Assembly: GCF_029227915.1 (NCBI RefSeq) | Contig: NC_079875.1 | Location: 9,049,001 to 9,113,000, forward strand | Length of the DNA: 64,000 bases | Direction of reading: 5' to 3' | Source: Hydractinia symbiolongicarpus | Lineage: Eukaryota > Cnidaria > Hydrozoa > Anthoathecata > Hydractiniidae | In this document: piece after piece, positions 13,201-25,738 of the stretch | How the letters are laid out: the number at the start of each line of letters is the position of its first letter | Numbering within the stretch: the stretch's first letter is position 1 | Translations under genes and position numbers: made by a program | The notes under the pieces: generated by a model | The model's database searches: none | What the model was told of the DNA's origin: nothing | Seen by the model: the letters and a program-made list of their open reading frames with translations, nothing else

Positions 13201-16200
13201 TGGATGAGTTTAAGGAGTTGGAAGCTAGTTGTTGAGCTAGAAACTGTGACGAATCACTTGTAAAGACAAAAGTATCAGTTGCCATTATTCTATCAGAGAC
13301 ATCCTTGCAATTATCGTCATCGTAACAAACTGACAACATAACCAATTCAGCTTCATCGTGGTCTAAGAAAAAGATATATTATTTTTAATGAAAGAACAAT
13401 ATTTGGCAATATAAATTAGGTAAGTTTTAGGTGAGGGTGACAGGTTGGGTGACTAACAGCAAGATGGAGAAGTTACTTTACTCTCCATAATTTCCACATC
13501 CGTTTTTGTCACATGAAATACACATGCAAAAATGCATAACATAAATACAAGATTAATTATGAGCAAACTTCAGGATGCTAGTTGTTCACATGAAAGTTTG
13601 AAGAATGTATCAACAAAATGTTGACTTTTACAGCTTTTAACTGGAAGTTACACAAAATCGTAGTTATCACAGTTATAAAGATGGTATTGGTAGTGGTGCA
13701 AAAAAGGGGTCAAAATCTTTTGGTATAGCTATGCTAGCTAAAACCTTCGTAACCTTCCTATGTTTTAAGAATGACACAAATACATTTTTATTTGAATGTT
13801 TGATAGTAAACTTAGAACTAAAACTTTATGTAGAGTTTACTAACTTTCAGTGGCACTTTACATCACTCTGATCATTTTGATAAAAAATTAGCTAGTAAGG
13901 CAAAATAGAAGGTATCCAGCTAGGCTAAAACTCTGGCAAAAATATATTCCATTCTGAGCTCCTCCTTTCCCAAAAATCAATGTTGAAATTGAATGTGCTT
14001 AGCTGATGCTAACAGAACTCCAGTGGTAGGGGTAAAAACATTGACTTTGGGGAAGGACAGGAAACACTAAAGAATGTTCCAACATCAAAAATAATGAAAA
14101 GGCCAGATTTTATTTTCTTATCACATTTTTCCAAAAACTCATTTTTTAGGGTTGTAACTATAGTTTAGTTGCATGAATAATTAATATAATATTTAAAATT
14201 TATTATTTCCAGATTGGCTGTTGTGATAAGTAATCTGGCATATTTCCTTTGTCATTACTCTCTAATTGGCTAATAACAACATACATATGTATCAAGCATT
14301 GTTATAACTAACCCAGTTAGTTTGTGTAATGTAATATGAATTGATTGTGTGCATATCTTATTATAAATCCCCTGTATAGAAAAAGTACTTTTTAAATGAC
14401 ACTGTTTTTATCCCATAAAGGGAAAATAAGATGAAAAATAACTTGACCTGTACACACCTTTTTCTTGTATGAACGTCTGAATTTCGGCTAAGAACATGCT
14501 CAATTTTTAGAAGAATCTTAGGCTCAATGTTCTTGGAAACTAGGTTCATGTGTTATTTCTTTTCCCCCTTAAGTTAACTGTTTGTTAACAAAAAATAATC
14601 TTTGTGGAATTTATGAAAATGTCAAACCAAAATGGACAAAATTTTATTGTCCTTTTTTCCTGCTAGGCGGTATGTCAAAACTGTTTGAGTAACCACCTCT
14701 TTCTTTCTTTCCGCCTCACCCGTGTTTCTTTTTCAAGGAGAAACTTTTAAATTGAATAAGAGAATGCAAACATGCTTTGTGAAGTGAGCTTGCAAAGAAA
14801 AAAATTGTTTTGACTGAGAAAAAATCACTGCAAAATTTTCCCAAAAAATACTTATGATGATAACTCATTTTTAATACAAAATTATAGAATTAGGATATCA
14901 TTCCTGCTGTCAACCTCATGTTGTGTTATAATTTACAAATTATATACTTTAAATTGTAATTTTTTTTACAAAATACGACGCAAGAACATCCAAAGGAAAG
15001 CTGTGAATCACTTAGAAAATACTGAGAATAAGGGGTTTAAAGTCCAATTTGTCCAACCACAATAAAAAAACTCAAATTAGTATCCTAATCCTGAAATCAC
15101 AAATGTGTAAAATGTGAGTTTTTTCACTTGAAAAAGATAAACCGGTAAGATATTTCTTCCATAATAGCTTTGACTTATAGCTATTGTGGAAGAAATATCC
15201 GTTATTTTTAAAGCACTGCCACCAAGCCTAGTAAATGTTATTTTATAGATGTTATTTTTTTAAAAAAAAGATACAGTCAGTAACTGGAGACAAAGGATAT
15301 AATGCAAGCAACATCACCCAATTTCGTTTATATCAAACCAAGAATAAAAAACAAACCATTAGAATGGCCCAGCATCTTAACGATATTATCCTATATTATT
15401 ACCAAATGTTAATAATTAGATTGTATGACACATTATTTCGGCAAACAATGCACATAAACAAATCATTATAATGCACTACTTTGCTGCAAACTAAAAATTT
15501 GCTCATAACTAATCTTATTTTCATGTTATCCGATATTTTGGTATGTAAATTTCACGGAAAGAAAATGAATATGGAAATAGGTCTATTACCATTTAACTTT
15601 CTGTAATTCAATTTAAATGTTTGTATATACATTTTCGAAAAACCATAAAATAATAATAGATACAGATTTTTTTGAAGTTGAAAAGAAAATCACAATATGT
15701 ACCATTGAAAAATATACACCATTGTTTAATAGTATAGTACATCCAAAAAAAAGGCCTTCTGGTGATAAGATTTTTATCTGTTGTTTCGGAAAACAAAATG
15801 CTAATTAAAATGTAATACACCCTAAAACCATAAAACATGTCAAAAACAAGGCAGAATATACTATTTAATACGTTCTTCCTAACACCCTCTTCCATTATGA
15901 TAACTAATTTTTTCAATGTTAGGGAAGACTTCAGCTTCAAAAATAGTTCTTAGATTTTGCATGTGCATGTTTTATATTTGCACAATGCAGATAAAATAAT
16001 ATTAAACATTTTATATTTCCATCATTTTTTATTAGGACAAGAATAACTTTCAAAATACTATGAGAATAACTTGTGCTGCATAGCATTTACACATGCAAGT
16101 ATTTTTTAGCTTTTTTTTATTATTATTTTTAGTTTGCGAACCCAACAAAAAAATTAATTCGCTGCCCCTACAACAACTAAATAAAGTTGCCTTCATCCCA

Positions 16201-18032
16201 GCAGAATAAATTATCAGCAGATACAGATTAGGCTTTTAAAGAAATTTAAAATATAACTGAGCAACTATACCATAATAAAATTTTGAAACACGTACCTGGA
16301 ATAACAACTTGCAAAGTGTATGGATTAAGAACTTTAGCAGATGTTATGTGGCGAAGCTTTGAACCTTCAAATATGACATAATATAGCGTTTCTTCACTCA
16401 ATGGTGTGTCAACATTTACGAAGGAAAAAAATAAACTTAGACCACCCTAAAAAAAAAGGTACATAAATGATGTATAGTCAACCTTTTAAGACAGCACCAG
16501 ATTACGTAATACCTCCTAACTGCATGTTATGCGGTAGCTACTGTCCGTTTTAACTTTTAGTCTCAAGTTGTTCTTGTGTTAATTAGTACCAAAATTCTAA
16601 CTATGCATTCTCATTTTTGATCACTGTGGATTAAAGAACTGGTGAGGTAAAAAAAACATAACAAAAAAGTGTCATATACATAATGAATCCCAGTAAAAAA
16701 CACATTCATCAACGACAACCATAAAACTTTAAAATGTAAACTTAGTCTTAGAATATATATTTGTAATGTTAGGCTACAAGAACCTATAGTTTATGTAAAG
16801 AAATTAAGAAAGCATGAAATACTTACAAATATATGGGCTTGTTTTGGTGTAAATGATACTGAAAATTCATCTAAAACCAAATAAAAATTGCTTAACGTTT
16901 AAATTATGCCTATGTTCGGTTTAATGTTATTCAAAAATGAATATTTTACGATCTTAAACTCTGATGTTACAATATTTAGCCTCACCAAGATGTTATTTAA
17001 TTTAGAATGCTCAATCAATTCATGTTGTGAGACTAGACATACCTTTATTTTTCCTAAAAATGTATGCCCTGGTGAATTAAGTTTACACTTTTCCACAAAC
17101 GGTTAACAAGATATTGAAATTTACCATAATGTAAAAAGTATTGAGAGTAAAAGTTTCATTAATTTTTTTCACCAATCCAAAGAGAGAAGATAAGACCATA
17201 TAAGATGTGTATGTTGTTTACAATATCAAACAGAAATTTTAATCTGCTCCAGATTTTAGTTTTCGTAACATGAGATAAGAAATAATACTTCACCATCTGT
17301 TCCAAGCCAAATAGATTAACAGTACTTTAGACAGATCATTAAAAGTGGTCATTAAGATATAATATTAAAATCTTCAACCCCAAATTTTATCTTTGGTTAT
17401 AGTTTCACTTATCTCTATAAATTCAATGCAGCAGTAAACAAATTATTAAAAAAGGGAATATAGGATATCTTTCACACAAGGGGAAATATGTAATACTAGC
17501 TTCAGGAGATGTAATAATAAAATGAGACACTAGCCATTTATAGAACTCAGACAATGATGGAAAAATAAAATAAAATCAACATTGACCAGAGATCAACAAA
17601 AATAAAGACAGAAAAGCTACCCTATAAATGCAACACAGGATACGGTTAAAAGAAGATTGCTGTTTATATAATTTCAATTCAAAATTAAACAAATAACGTT
17701 TTTTATTGTTACATTTACTATAATTTGCAGCTTTCTTTTATATTTTGTTGAATATGATATCATTTAAATTAAAGTAACAAAAAATTCAATTTTCATAAAA
17801 AAGCAAAATAGAAGTTTAAAAGAACAAAAAGAAAGAAATATGAGTTATAAGAGAAAATTAACAACATGTAAAACTGCAGTAAAATAAGAATGATATAAGT
17901 GTTGTAACTTAGGATAACTAAGAACACACCTTTACTGCTAAGATCATTTACTTCATTGTTCACTTTACCATTGCCAGCTTCCAATGTTTCGATTTTTTCC
18001 TGATCACTATCCATAATTATAGGAATCTTCAT
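6229..18032 (-). CDS. AKAP13/ARHGEF28-like Rho guanine nucleotide exchange factor, N-terminal part (partial gene)
   Basis: Nine exons on the minus strand: 17930-18032, 16827-16870, 16296-16446, 13051-13362, 12762-12945, 7156-7286, 6801-6854, 6482-6535 and 6229-6311. All junctions are GT/AG and the phases join into 372 codons without a stop. The protein matches the N-terminal module of the vertebrate AKAP13 (AKAP-Lbc)/ARHGEF28 (p190RhoGEF) family: a beta-rich segment with YYVIFEGSKLRHITSAKVL, then LDKKITTSFRNIGLPLNW, then an ankyrin-like segment starting LLHFCAKHTLPQLAEFLL. Family members activate RhoA through a C-terminal DH-PH tandem and scaffold signalling proteins; that part, and the C1 domain, would lie left of the window. 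Start chosen at 18032 because the following sequence leads directly into the conserved core (FTPKQAHIF-GGLSLFF); Met7 is an alternative. AKAP13 versus ARHGEF28 cannot be decided from the N terminus, so no symbol is given. Confidence 0.85.
7287..12761. other. Long intron of the RhoGEF-like gene, nothing recognised
   Basis: About 5.5 kb of AT-rich DNA between the ankyrin exon and the next exon. I found no exon with matching splice sites, no transposon termini and no RNA gene. The short open frames near 7.6-7.9, 9.3 and 11.7 kb have no recognisable product. Confidence 0.6.
12762..13362 (-). CDS. AKAP13/ARHGEF28-like exons 4-5 (linker and ankyrin-like segment)
   Basis: Exon 4 (13051-13362) begins DHDEAELVMLSVCYDDD and contains the conserved block MLDKKITTSFRNIGLPLNW. 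Exon 5 (12762-12945) starts ENKKSWTLLHFCAKH and carries an ankyrin-like helix pair (LPQLAEFLLTKPGVKKAL, then NGHTPLEISILKNNKRMVEI). The order and spacing are those of vertebrate AKAP13/ARHGEF28. Exon 5 ends TCAAG|GTATGT in phase 2 and joins exon 6 by completing an Arg codon. Confidence 0.85.
13363..16295. other. Intron 3 of the RhoGEF-like gene
   Basis: About 2.9 kb without a recognised exon. It contains one strong hairpin at 15149-15199 (listed separately). Open frames at 14.4, 15.2 and 15.6 kb look non-coding. Confidence 0.6.
15149..15199. repeat. Intronic hairpin, 21-bp stem
   Basis: GATATTTCTTCCATAATAGC pairs with the inverted copy ending AGAAATATC at 15199, around a loop of about nine bases. 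One mismatch in 21 pairs. It could be a MITE core or a small-RNA precursor; sequence alone does not say. Confidence 0.7.
16296..16870 (-). CDS. AKAP13/ARHGEF28-like exons 2-3 (N-terminal beta-rich module)
   Basis: Exon 2 (16827-16870, 44 bases) gives DEFSVSFTPKQAHIF. Exon 3 (16296-16446, 151 bases) gives GGLSLFFSFVNVDTPLSEE, then YYVIFEGSKLRHITSAKVL and NPYTLQVVIPG. This is the strongest match to the family: human AKAP13 has a phenylalanine/glycine/serine/leucine/arginine/histidine pattern at the same place. The fold resembles an IPT/TIG-type beta sandwich, but that is an impression from pattern only. The intervening intron is about 380 bases. Confidence 0.85.
17930..18032 (-). CDS. AKAP13/ARHGEF28-like exon 1 (start codon)
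   Basis: Encodes 34 residues beginning MKIPIIMDSDQEK and ends AGTAAAG|GTGTGT in phase 1. The segment is acidic and not conserved with the family, so the start is less certain than the later exons. No in-frame upstream exon was recognised. Confidence 0.65.
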
Positions 18033-20658
18033 CTCCTTTTATAACTTTTCATCTAGTACAACAAAAAAACAAAAATGCTGTCTTTAAAAATGCTTTGTTA
18101 CCTATCCTTCCTACAAAGAGGTTAAGCATTTTGCAAGTTTAAGACTGCTTTTATACAAGGCCTAAACATTAGTTTATGCATATAAAAAACATATCGCCGC
18201 TGTACTATGGCACTGATAAAACGTATAGGTTAAAGTTAGCGTACACTATTTGGTTATTTTTCATTAACCATTTCTTTTTACGAAAATCTTACAAGGTGGA
18301 TGACTGAACTTGTAAAATTCCTAAGAAAGTTTTTGTGTTGTGCGTAGCATATTTCAAAAATTACAATAAAAAACTTTTATTTATCCAATAAAATGCTAAT
18401 AACAAAAATTATCTTCTCCTATCCTTAAGATAGTACTAGTATTCTTAAAATGACTAGAATAATTCTTATATAGATAACACTAATAGTTTAGCTTTATAGA
18501 ATTCTGTCCCTATTCACCTTTGAGTAATGTAGTTCAACAGTTTTTTTAACAACATACAGTGACACATCGGAATAAAAATTGGATATATTTAGAAATCAAT
18601 TGTACCTAATAAAGATGATACTAATCAAACTGAAAAAGCAATTATGTGCAAAGAACACAAAAAAATCAAATATATCATCCTAGAACAAGTTCATCATTTC
18701 CCTAGAAAATGATTTTAAATATATAACAATATAATTTGCACTTATTATATACATACAGCAGCGTTTCTGACCCATGTCAGCAATAGGTAACTGACAATGC
18801 AAATACCGATGTGTTAACCAAGCAGGGAGGCAAGCTGATGCAAACATCCTACCTGCATGTGAGCATAAAGGCATGCTACTGCATCTCTCTTACAAAAAGC
18901 GTTTGATGGCATCATATTATGACAGATTTGCATATTTTACATGACAACTTCACAAATATGGAGGAATATACTCTGTCTATTATTTCCAGGAAGGGCCATG
19001 ACTTAGATGGGGGAGTCCTAGAGTATATAACGCTTATTTTAAGCTATACGCATACCCAATTAGGGTCCACGCTCTACCAGACAACTTCATGCAACATCCA
19101 ATGGCCCACACAGTGTGCCATCTTCTTAATTTTCCTCACGTCTTGGGTTAACCTGGGGCTATGGAAACATTCACTCGCCCATATTGAAATTCCACTATTT
19201 ATTTTTAGGCAAGTTTCAGGTTTTTCTATCCGTTGTTGTTAAGCTTTAGAAATCTTAATAATACCATTGATGTTAATCTAAAGCACAGTATTCACACTCT
19301 ACTTGCCATATGAAATTACCCAGTGCAAAAAATTTCTATCATGACATATTGCAAAAATTTTTCAGTATAGATGAATAATTAAGTTTTAATGTTTTAATGG
19401 GATTTGTACGCACATGAAAAATATAAAAAACATTGACAAACAACTAAACCTCCAGTATAAACATATACTTTAGGTGAAATAAGCCAAATTTTTGTTAAGA
19501 ACTTTCTTTGCACTGGCTAGTAGCATCATTTTACTGATATTCCAATTTACTATATATATGGACTATATATATAATTTTAATCAGTAACTATATATATACT
19601 TAACATTTTTGTTGCGGAGCGTAGGACTGAGTCCCCTATAAGTGAAAAATTTTAGATGCCCCTTTCCGTTGATAATGAATGTATAATGAATCGTATAAAA
19701 ACAAAGATCTCACGTGCTTCATGTTAATAGATCAAACGGTTTCATCTTCGATTTGATGAAACATTTCCTGGGGTTTCTGCATTAGCAGTACTGCAGTGTG
19801 TTCTGGACGCAATATTGCATGGGCAAGTGACATATATTGTCTTGGAGTGAGGAAAAATAGAATTGTTTTGCTTTTATTCAAATATATAGAAATATAAATA
19901 AAAACATCTGTTATAAAATGAATTTATAAACTAAGATAAGTTGAGTATATTGAACAAAATGACAAACTGGCAAATGTCAACTGGAACACAGAGACAGGTA
20001 AGCAATATAAAGTAATTGATTTCTAATAGAAAGCACACAGAACAAAACTTGCATAATAATTTAATGATAAATAAAAAAATCTGCACTTAATACACCTTTA
20101 CGAGTATTCGGAAAAAATAACACTCCATCGCAGCTTATTTTGCGATCAGAGGAGGTAAACATCACACTTTTATAAGAGTTTAAGGAGAAAACACATTTTT
20201 TTTGTGATAACTTTTCTTGCCGCGTTTTGTTTTTAATGAAAAGTACACATAAGTTGTATCTTATTATTATTAACGTTTCCTGAAAATTTGAAGGAAATTG
20301 ATACGACGAAAGTTGAAAAACTGGAGAAAACACGCTTTCGTCTCTAACAAACTCACATAAAAACACGGTTTTTACCTCCTTTTTTCCGATATTGTAAAAC
20401 GATGGAGAGCCGTAGGAGCGCATATAAAATTGAATTATCGTAAAGGTGTATTCTTTAGATTCATCTATTACAAACTGATGTAAACAATAACCTTAAACGT
20501 GGATGGATTTGCAGACTTATTAGTCATTTTCTGCAAGTTAATTTATGAAAGGGGTCTGGGAATGTAAACAACATCACATCACAATAAAATTCAACTATTT
20601 TTTTGGTAGTTTTGGAATCTATCTCAATATCAAATAATTACTGTGAACACAGTATGTT
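18033..20658. other. Intergenic: upstream of the RhoGEF-like gene
   Basis: Should contain the promoter and 5' UTR of the minus-strand gene starting at 18032. I see no clear TATA box or other decisive signal. TA-rich simple sequence lies at 19.54-19.60 kb. An open frame at 18919-19242 on the plus strand (107 codons) matches nothing I know, and its reverse complement is broken by stops. Confidence 0.5.
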
Positions 20659-21253
20659 TAGCGTATAATCCGCCAACTCCGTAAAAAAAAACACATTTAA
20701 CGTCCTTATATCCATATCGTCAACATATCGGTTATTTTAAACTTTTATTATCGTAGTGCTATCTGTCGCGAACTGTTTGGGGGTATGACAAGAAAAAAAA
20801 AACATTTATTAGTGGACAAATAACCCGGATCCGACATGTACTATCATCCGGTAAAGCTGTGATGGATCCTTCAACTCGGTGAAATTTATAAAACGCGTTT
20901 TCTTGCTTTCTGATGACTAGCAAAAATAATTTAAAAATTCTCATTGGGCCCTCAGAAAAGGTATAACATGACCATAATTATAATCAATTAACTGAGATAA
21001 CAAAATATATCAAAAATGACCACCATTGTGCTTGACTTGAAAATCACAAAAAGGTATAGCTGGCTGAACTTACCGCCATATTTTCGTCATGCGCGAGTTC
21101 CAACACCCCTAAAATGATTAAGTTGTAGTATCAAACCCTCCGAATTGAATTTATTCATTAAAAATGGTAGACAGAGCTGTGGTAAGTTGTTGTAGGCTTT
21201 GAAAGCAGTTTCAGGGAGTTATCGGATTCATGGAGTTGGCGGATCATACGCTA
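20659..21253. mobile_element. MITE with about 22-bp terminal inverted repeats, TA-flanked
   Basis: The left end reads TAGCGTATAATCCGCCAACT and the right end is its inverted copy with one change (GTATGATCC). The ends are TA...TA, as for Tc1/mariner-type insertions. About 595 bases, no transposase frame. One internal frame at 20759-20944 has no known product. Confidence 0.75.
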
Positions 21254-21962
21254 TATACATTTTTTTAATGGGACAAAAAAGCTTTAAAACACCTAAAGCT
21301 ACATTTTCAATAAAAAGAATGTACCATATTGTAACATAATATTTTAGATCAAGCTAATGGTCAGATGTTATTTATTCCTATTCTTCTGTTTAAATAATTT
21401 TAGCAAGCTTGCTAACTAATATAAAGTTTTCAATCCTTCCTTTTCACTTATATCAGCCAAAAGATTACGAATTTCATTTCTTCATAGCAAATCTGGCTTA
21501 AGAAGTATCTTGCTACATAATATCTTAACCTGTTCCAGCTAGTTAGCAACGATATATCAGCCCATTATGTCAAACAATTTGGCCAACAATTTATAATCAT
21601 ACAAGCATTGATTTCTTAAGTTAAGAAGTAATTAGCAACAACATAACGCTAAATCCTTCTGTTTAATAAGTGAAAAGATTAGTTAGCTAGTTATATATTT
21701 ATAATCTAATGTCAATTTGTAGATAGCTAGCGAGCAACGAATCTTCTTCATTTCTTGTCCATTTTTAAGTGTCTGATCTTTCTTTACGCAAATACATCAA
21801 TCAAGATGGCCTCCTCTTGAGAGATTTAATTGGTGTGTCGGCAAAAATCATAACATTGCTTCCATTAGGACAGGGCTTTTATCCTGTGTCTCCGCGCCCG
21901 CGGCCGGCCGAGTCGAAAAAAGACAACATCCGGACGGTGATGTATTGTCTTCAAAATAGTAC

Positions 21963-22258
21963 AAGATGATACAAGATGCCCTTGGGATGGGGTTGGAAGA
22001 AGGAAAAAATAAAGAAGAAAAAAGCATCACAGCTTAATATGTCCATCTAAACAAGAGAATCTTACTTACTTTTATCAATTTTGCTCGGACAATAGGCCGA
22101 GCACCTCGCGCTCATGTGTTTATTGTTTTGAAAAACAATGGAGAATTCAAAAGATTCGTGGCGCTTTAAATTCGAGTTTTGTCTCCTTCTCTCTTTCTAT
22201 ATTCCTAGGTGACACAAAGCATTACAATTTAATTCCATTACACTACATCAAATTCAGG
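21963..22258 (+). repeat. Dispersed repeat, copy A (second copy at 31457-31970)
   Basis: Shares, in the same order and orientation with the copy at 31.5-32.0 kb, the blocks CCCTTGGGATGGGGTTGGAA, AAAGCATCACAGCTTA, GTCCATCTAAA-AAGAGAATC, TTTTATCAATTTTGCT, GGCCGAG and CATTACAATTTAATTCCATT. Copy B has about 190 extra bases in the middle. Family unknown. Confidence 0.75.
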
Positions 22259-22434
22259 TTCGGTAGTGTTTTTTATATATACATCTTCGTTCGCGTTCAA
22301 CAACAATCCTCTTCTCCCTACCTTGTAAAAACCGCTACTTGACGGTGGGTTCGTTACCGTCTTTAACAAGAACGACGAGTATGAAAAGTGCATCTAAAAA
22401 TAGTTTAGATTTCATTCAGAAGTGTGTATCTATT

Positions 22435-23020
22435 ATATCTTCGCGGGTTGGACGGGGGTATATTAATGACCTACTCAAACCTTATCTAAACCGTGTTAGT
22501 TCTAAACTCAGATTCCTCTATATCAAGTTTGTCTTTATTACATCCTGCCAAGCGGTTTAATCCTGGGCTTGTTGACAGGAAATTTGAAGTCTCTACACTT
22601 TTTCTACCCAGTTATCTTCCAAATTGTTTCCAAGAGTCCCGGACCATCTCAATCTTCTTGTTAACACTTCTAACACTACGAATACTTAACGCTTCTTAGC
22701 TCATCTGAACTTTCAATCCGCTCTTTCAAACTAGCATTATACATTCACCTAACCATTCTGAAATAATTACTTTTTAAACGATCAAGTCTCACTACCTTAT
22801 GCCCAACCTCGATCCCCGGGCTCGTTGTCTCTTTTTTATAATGGGAGGTTGCCTTATGCCATAACAGTTCCACACAGATCGCATACCGCCTGCATATTTT
22901 ACCTTAACCGACAAGACTCTTGTAGTTAACAAAGAAAGTAACTCACTAAGCTTTTTTTAAGTAAAACTTATCCTGCAAGTAACAACATTTAACCTAAGTA
23001 ACATCCAAACATGTAATCTT
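22435..23020 (-). mobile_element. Degraded 3' fragment of a LINE (same family as the copy at 48.9-50.3 kb)
   Basis: Read on the minus strand it is collinear with the 3' third of the LINE in SREBP intron 1: the block GTTACTTGCAGGATA, then AGTCTTGTCGGTTAAGGTAAAA, and last the 3' signature GTCATTAATATACCCCCGTC followed by CCAACCC. Many substitutions and frame breaks show an old copy. Confidence 0.75.
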
Positions 23021-24099
23021 AATGGCGAGGTAGTAAAACTTCTAATAATTTTCACTTGCCGTACCAGGTAAAAAGGCCTTGTGCTGATCTCTTTGAGACA
23101 AAATCCCGAGGTTTATCTCAAAGAACTTTTGGGTCGAAAAAGCGCCAGGTTTTTGAAGAATTTGCGGTCACATTTACTATTTAGGGGTGAACAAAAATAA
23201 AATTGTACTGAGGCGAAACACAATTACTAAATTTGGAGTTTCACCAAGAGAGCGTACACTACGGTTTCGAAAAAAATTTAGATGCAACTTTGGCTAATTA
23301 CCAGGTTTCTCAAAAAGCCTTCGCCTGTTCAACGACAGATAAAACGACCTTACAAGTTTATATGAGCCTAACTGCTCCGTCCTCTCGACCTTGCCCCCAG
23401 GGCATCTTTTCTGACATCGCTACCGGTTATAGAGAAGAGACAACAGGTGCTAGGAACGAGGATGACGTCCTCTTAACCGTCCGAAGGGAAAATAACCTGA
23501 ATTACCGGAATTTATTACAAAAAAAACTAATAATTCAATTCTGAGAACAGTTTGCAAATCCTTATGTTCAACTGCTTTAGGTCATTTTGCGCATTAATTC
23601 GTTATTTTTATACCGATAAATCATTTTTTGAAGAAAACTGACTGCGTCACATTAAAGGCTCTATTTTTCTCATGTTTGTACAAGAAAAAGATCAAATAAT
23701 CAGAAAAAGATCAAATTCTGATAAAAGCTGGCAACGGACGGAATGACACAGGTTATTTTATAACAGCTCTACTGTATTAAGTGGGTTCAAAAATTGTTAC
23801 TTATCTGGCTTAATGTATAAGTTTAAAACCCATTTTTCATGGGTTACACAATGCTCGGGTAACAGTTTTACGATACACAATAGTTTTTACAAATATGACA
23901 GTTTTGCTCAGTTTCTGTACCGTACTAAGAGAGAAATTGTCAACTCAAGAAAAAATACTCGGATGTTTATATTTTCAGAGCATATTTCGGTATATTCCAG
24001 GTTGTAACTATACATGCTAAAATGAGACAGATGTGTTCACACTGACTATACATTTAGAATTACCAAGGTAAAGACTTAAACGGCAAATTAGGTAAAAAA
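23021..24099. other. Intergenic, no gene recognised
   Basis: About 1.1 kb downstream of the CRTC 3' UTR. Open frames at 23233-23544 and 23813-24007 on the plus strand have no recognisable domain and no splice context, and I do not call them genes. Confidence 0.5.
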
Positions 24100-24870
24100 A
24101 TAAATCTCCAGCTAAAAATGCTCTCATGAATACATGTGAACAAACTAGTGTATTTATTTAGAACGAAATCTCAACAAAACGAAATAAAATATGTACACAA
24201 CAGTAGGTGAATGTTCACAGGCACCTGTACATAAACAGAGAACAACACATACAAAGAAATCATTTTGGTGTAAGCACAGCTTATCATAACTTCTTTACTT
24301 CGAATAAGGTAAGTGACAAAATGCATAGTCACACAGACTTTTTTCTAAGTAGCAAAAATTAAAACCATAAGAATATGAAATTTTAAAATTATACAAATGA
24401 AAAAGCGCGTTGGAGAAGCCGGAGCCTTAGATAGTATTACCGACCTTAAGCCCTCAAAGATACTATTTCCATTATCTTGGCTCTATATCAACTTCTACCT
24501 TTTATTATAAACATTTACACAAATAAAATTGTAAAATTTTCAAAAAAATTATTCTTGGTAAACAATAAGCAAGTCATATAAAACCCAACCTAGTACTAAC
24601 CCATATATCCCACCCTATATACCAGAGAGGTGAAAAGAATTTGGGACTAGGCTGCCTAAAATCAATATATGTAAAGATGCATTATGTTACAAGTATCTAT
24701 GTACAATCTGACATATAGTTACAGAGTGCAAAAAAGGATACAGCATCAACGATGGAGAATAACATCAACGTAGAAGTGTGTAAACTTAAAACTAAACTGG
24801 CTGACTCAACAAATGGTTCAGCTGTATCCTTTTTTGTACACTAAAGCCCTACAAATAACGTACTAATGTT
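24100..24870 (-). other. 3' UTR region of CRTC with candidate poly(A) signals
   Basis: Downstream of the stop codon at 24871. AATAAA occurs on the minus strand at 24501-24506 and again at 24153-24158; the former would give a 3' UTR of about 390 bases. The UTR includes the inverted repeat at 24723-24842. Confidence 0.45.
24723..24842 (-). repeat. Inverted repeat (stem-loop) in the CRTC 3' UTR
   Basis: CAAAAAAGGATACAGC (24729-24744) pairs perfectly with its inverted copy at 24821-24836, and the stem extends by a G-U pair and several more pairs outward. The loop is 76 bases and itself contains the direct repeat ATCAACG. It begins about 30 bases after the stop codon. It could be an mRNA regulatory structure, a small-RNA hairpin or a transposon remnant. 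Confidence 0.75.
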
Positions 24871-25738
24871 TCAATTATACCGCTCCATTCGGAATTGCTC
24901 TTCTGCTGATTGGTCAACTATTTCTGTATTCTCATTGGTCAACATTCGAACAGCGTCAAAATCAAGGGGATCTAAAGCAACTCGCACTGAATCTAAGTCA
25001 GCCTCGCTTAACTCGTTATTGTCTTGCGCTTTAACTCGCATTAAAGCTGATTCGAGTTGTCGATCACAAAGCGACCTGCTATTGTTACTCGTTAACTGGG
25101 CAGGTCCTGAGTTTATTCTATATACATTTTGCTTGGGTGAAAAAGAAGACGAATTGGAGTAATAGTTATTATAGCTATCATTGTCTGTCGTGTACGACGG
25201 ATACGGAGGAGGGTGAACCATACCATTGTTGCCTCGATTTTCGCTGTGGATCTGAAATTGCTGCAGCTGTTGTTGCAAATCTGTTGGACCCTGTTGCATT
25301 AAATCTCCTGCTGCTAAGGGTGACATTGGTGTGGAACTCCAATAAAAAGGTGGAGGAGTCACTGGAGATAGCGGTGCCGAACTAGAAACACCAGCTGGCA
25401 AGCTTAAATCATTCTTCTCCATATTTAACACTGGAAAATCGTTCAAGTGTAACTTTTCTCTCTGTAGTGTCTCTAGCACATCTGGATTGGACGTCATATG
25501 TCGTGGATAGACTTGCTTGCCCAAACTTCGACGCGGTCCTCTATAAGGGACAGTGTAGGGGTTGGTGACATCGTGGTTTGTCGAATTTTTAGCCTCGTGC
25601 TCCACATCGATAGGGTTTTGTATCGGAGATGGTATAGATAGGTTTGATAAGTCTGGTAGAGAACTTGTGTTTGCTTGCATTTCAATATGGCTTTTGTTGG
25701 GAGAACTGTCGTTAAAGTTGAGACTCACTGGAGAAGAA
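24871..25738 (-). CDS. CRTC: CRTC exon 8 (SLPDL region, activation domain, stop)
   Basis: 289 codons including the stop. Contains ANTSSLPDLSNLSIPSP (third 14-3-3-type site), PRRSLGKQVYPRHM, SPVTPPPFYWSSTPMSPL, a short Gln run and the C-terminal activation domain with DPLDFDAVRMLTNENTEIVD and a final EEQFRMERYN, matching the human end (DPLTLDGLHML, EDTFRMDRL). The plus-strand open frames in this interval are shadows of this exon. Confidence 0.95.

Noticed and set aside
18919-19242. 107-codon plus-strand frame
   Set aside because: No recognised family, no splice context; reverse strand broken by stops. Kept as unexplained only.
20061-20423. 120-codon minus-strand frame
   Set aside because: No family resemblance, AT-driven composition, next to a MITE.
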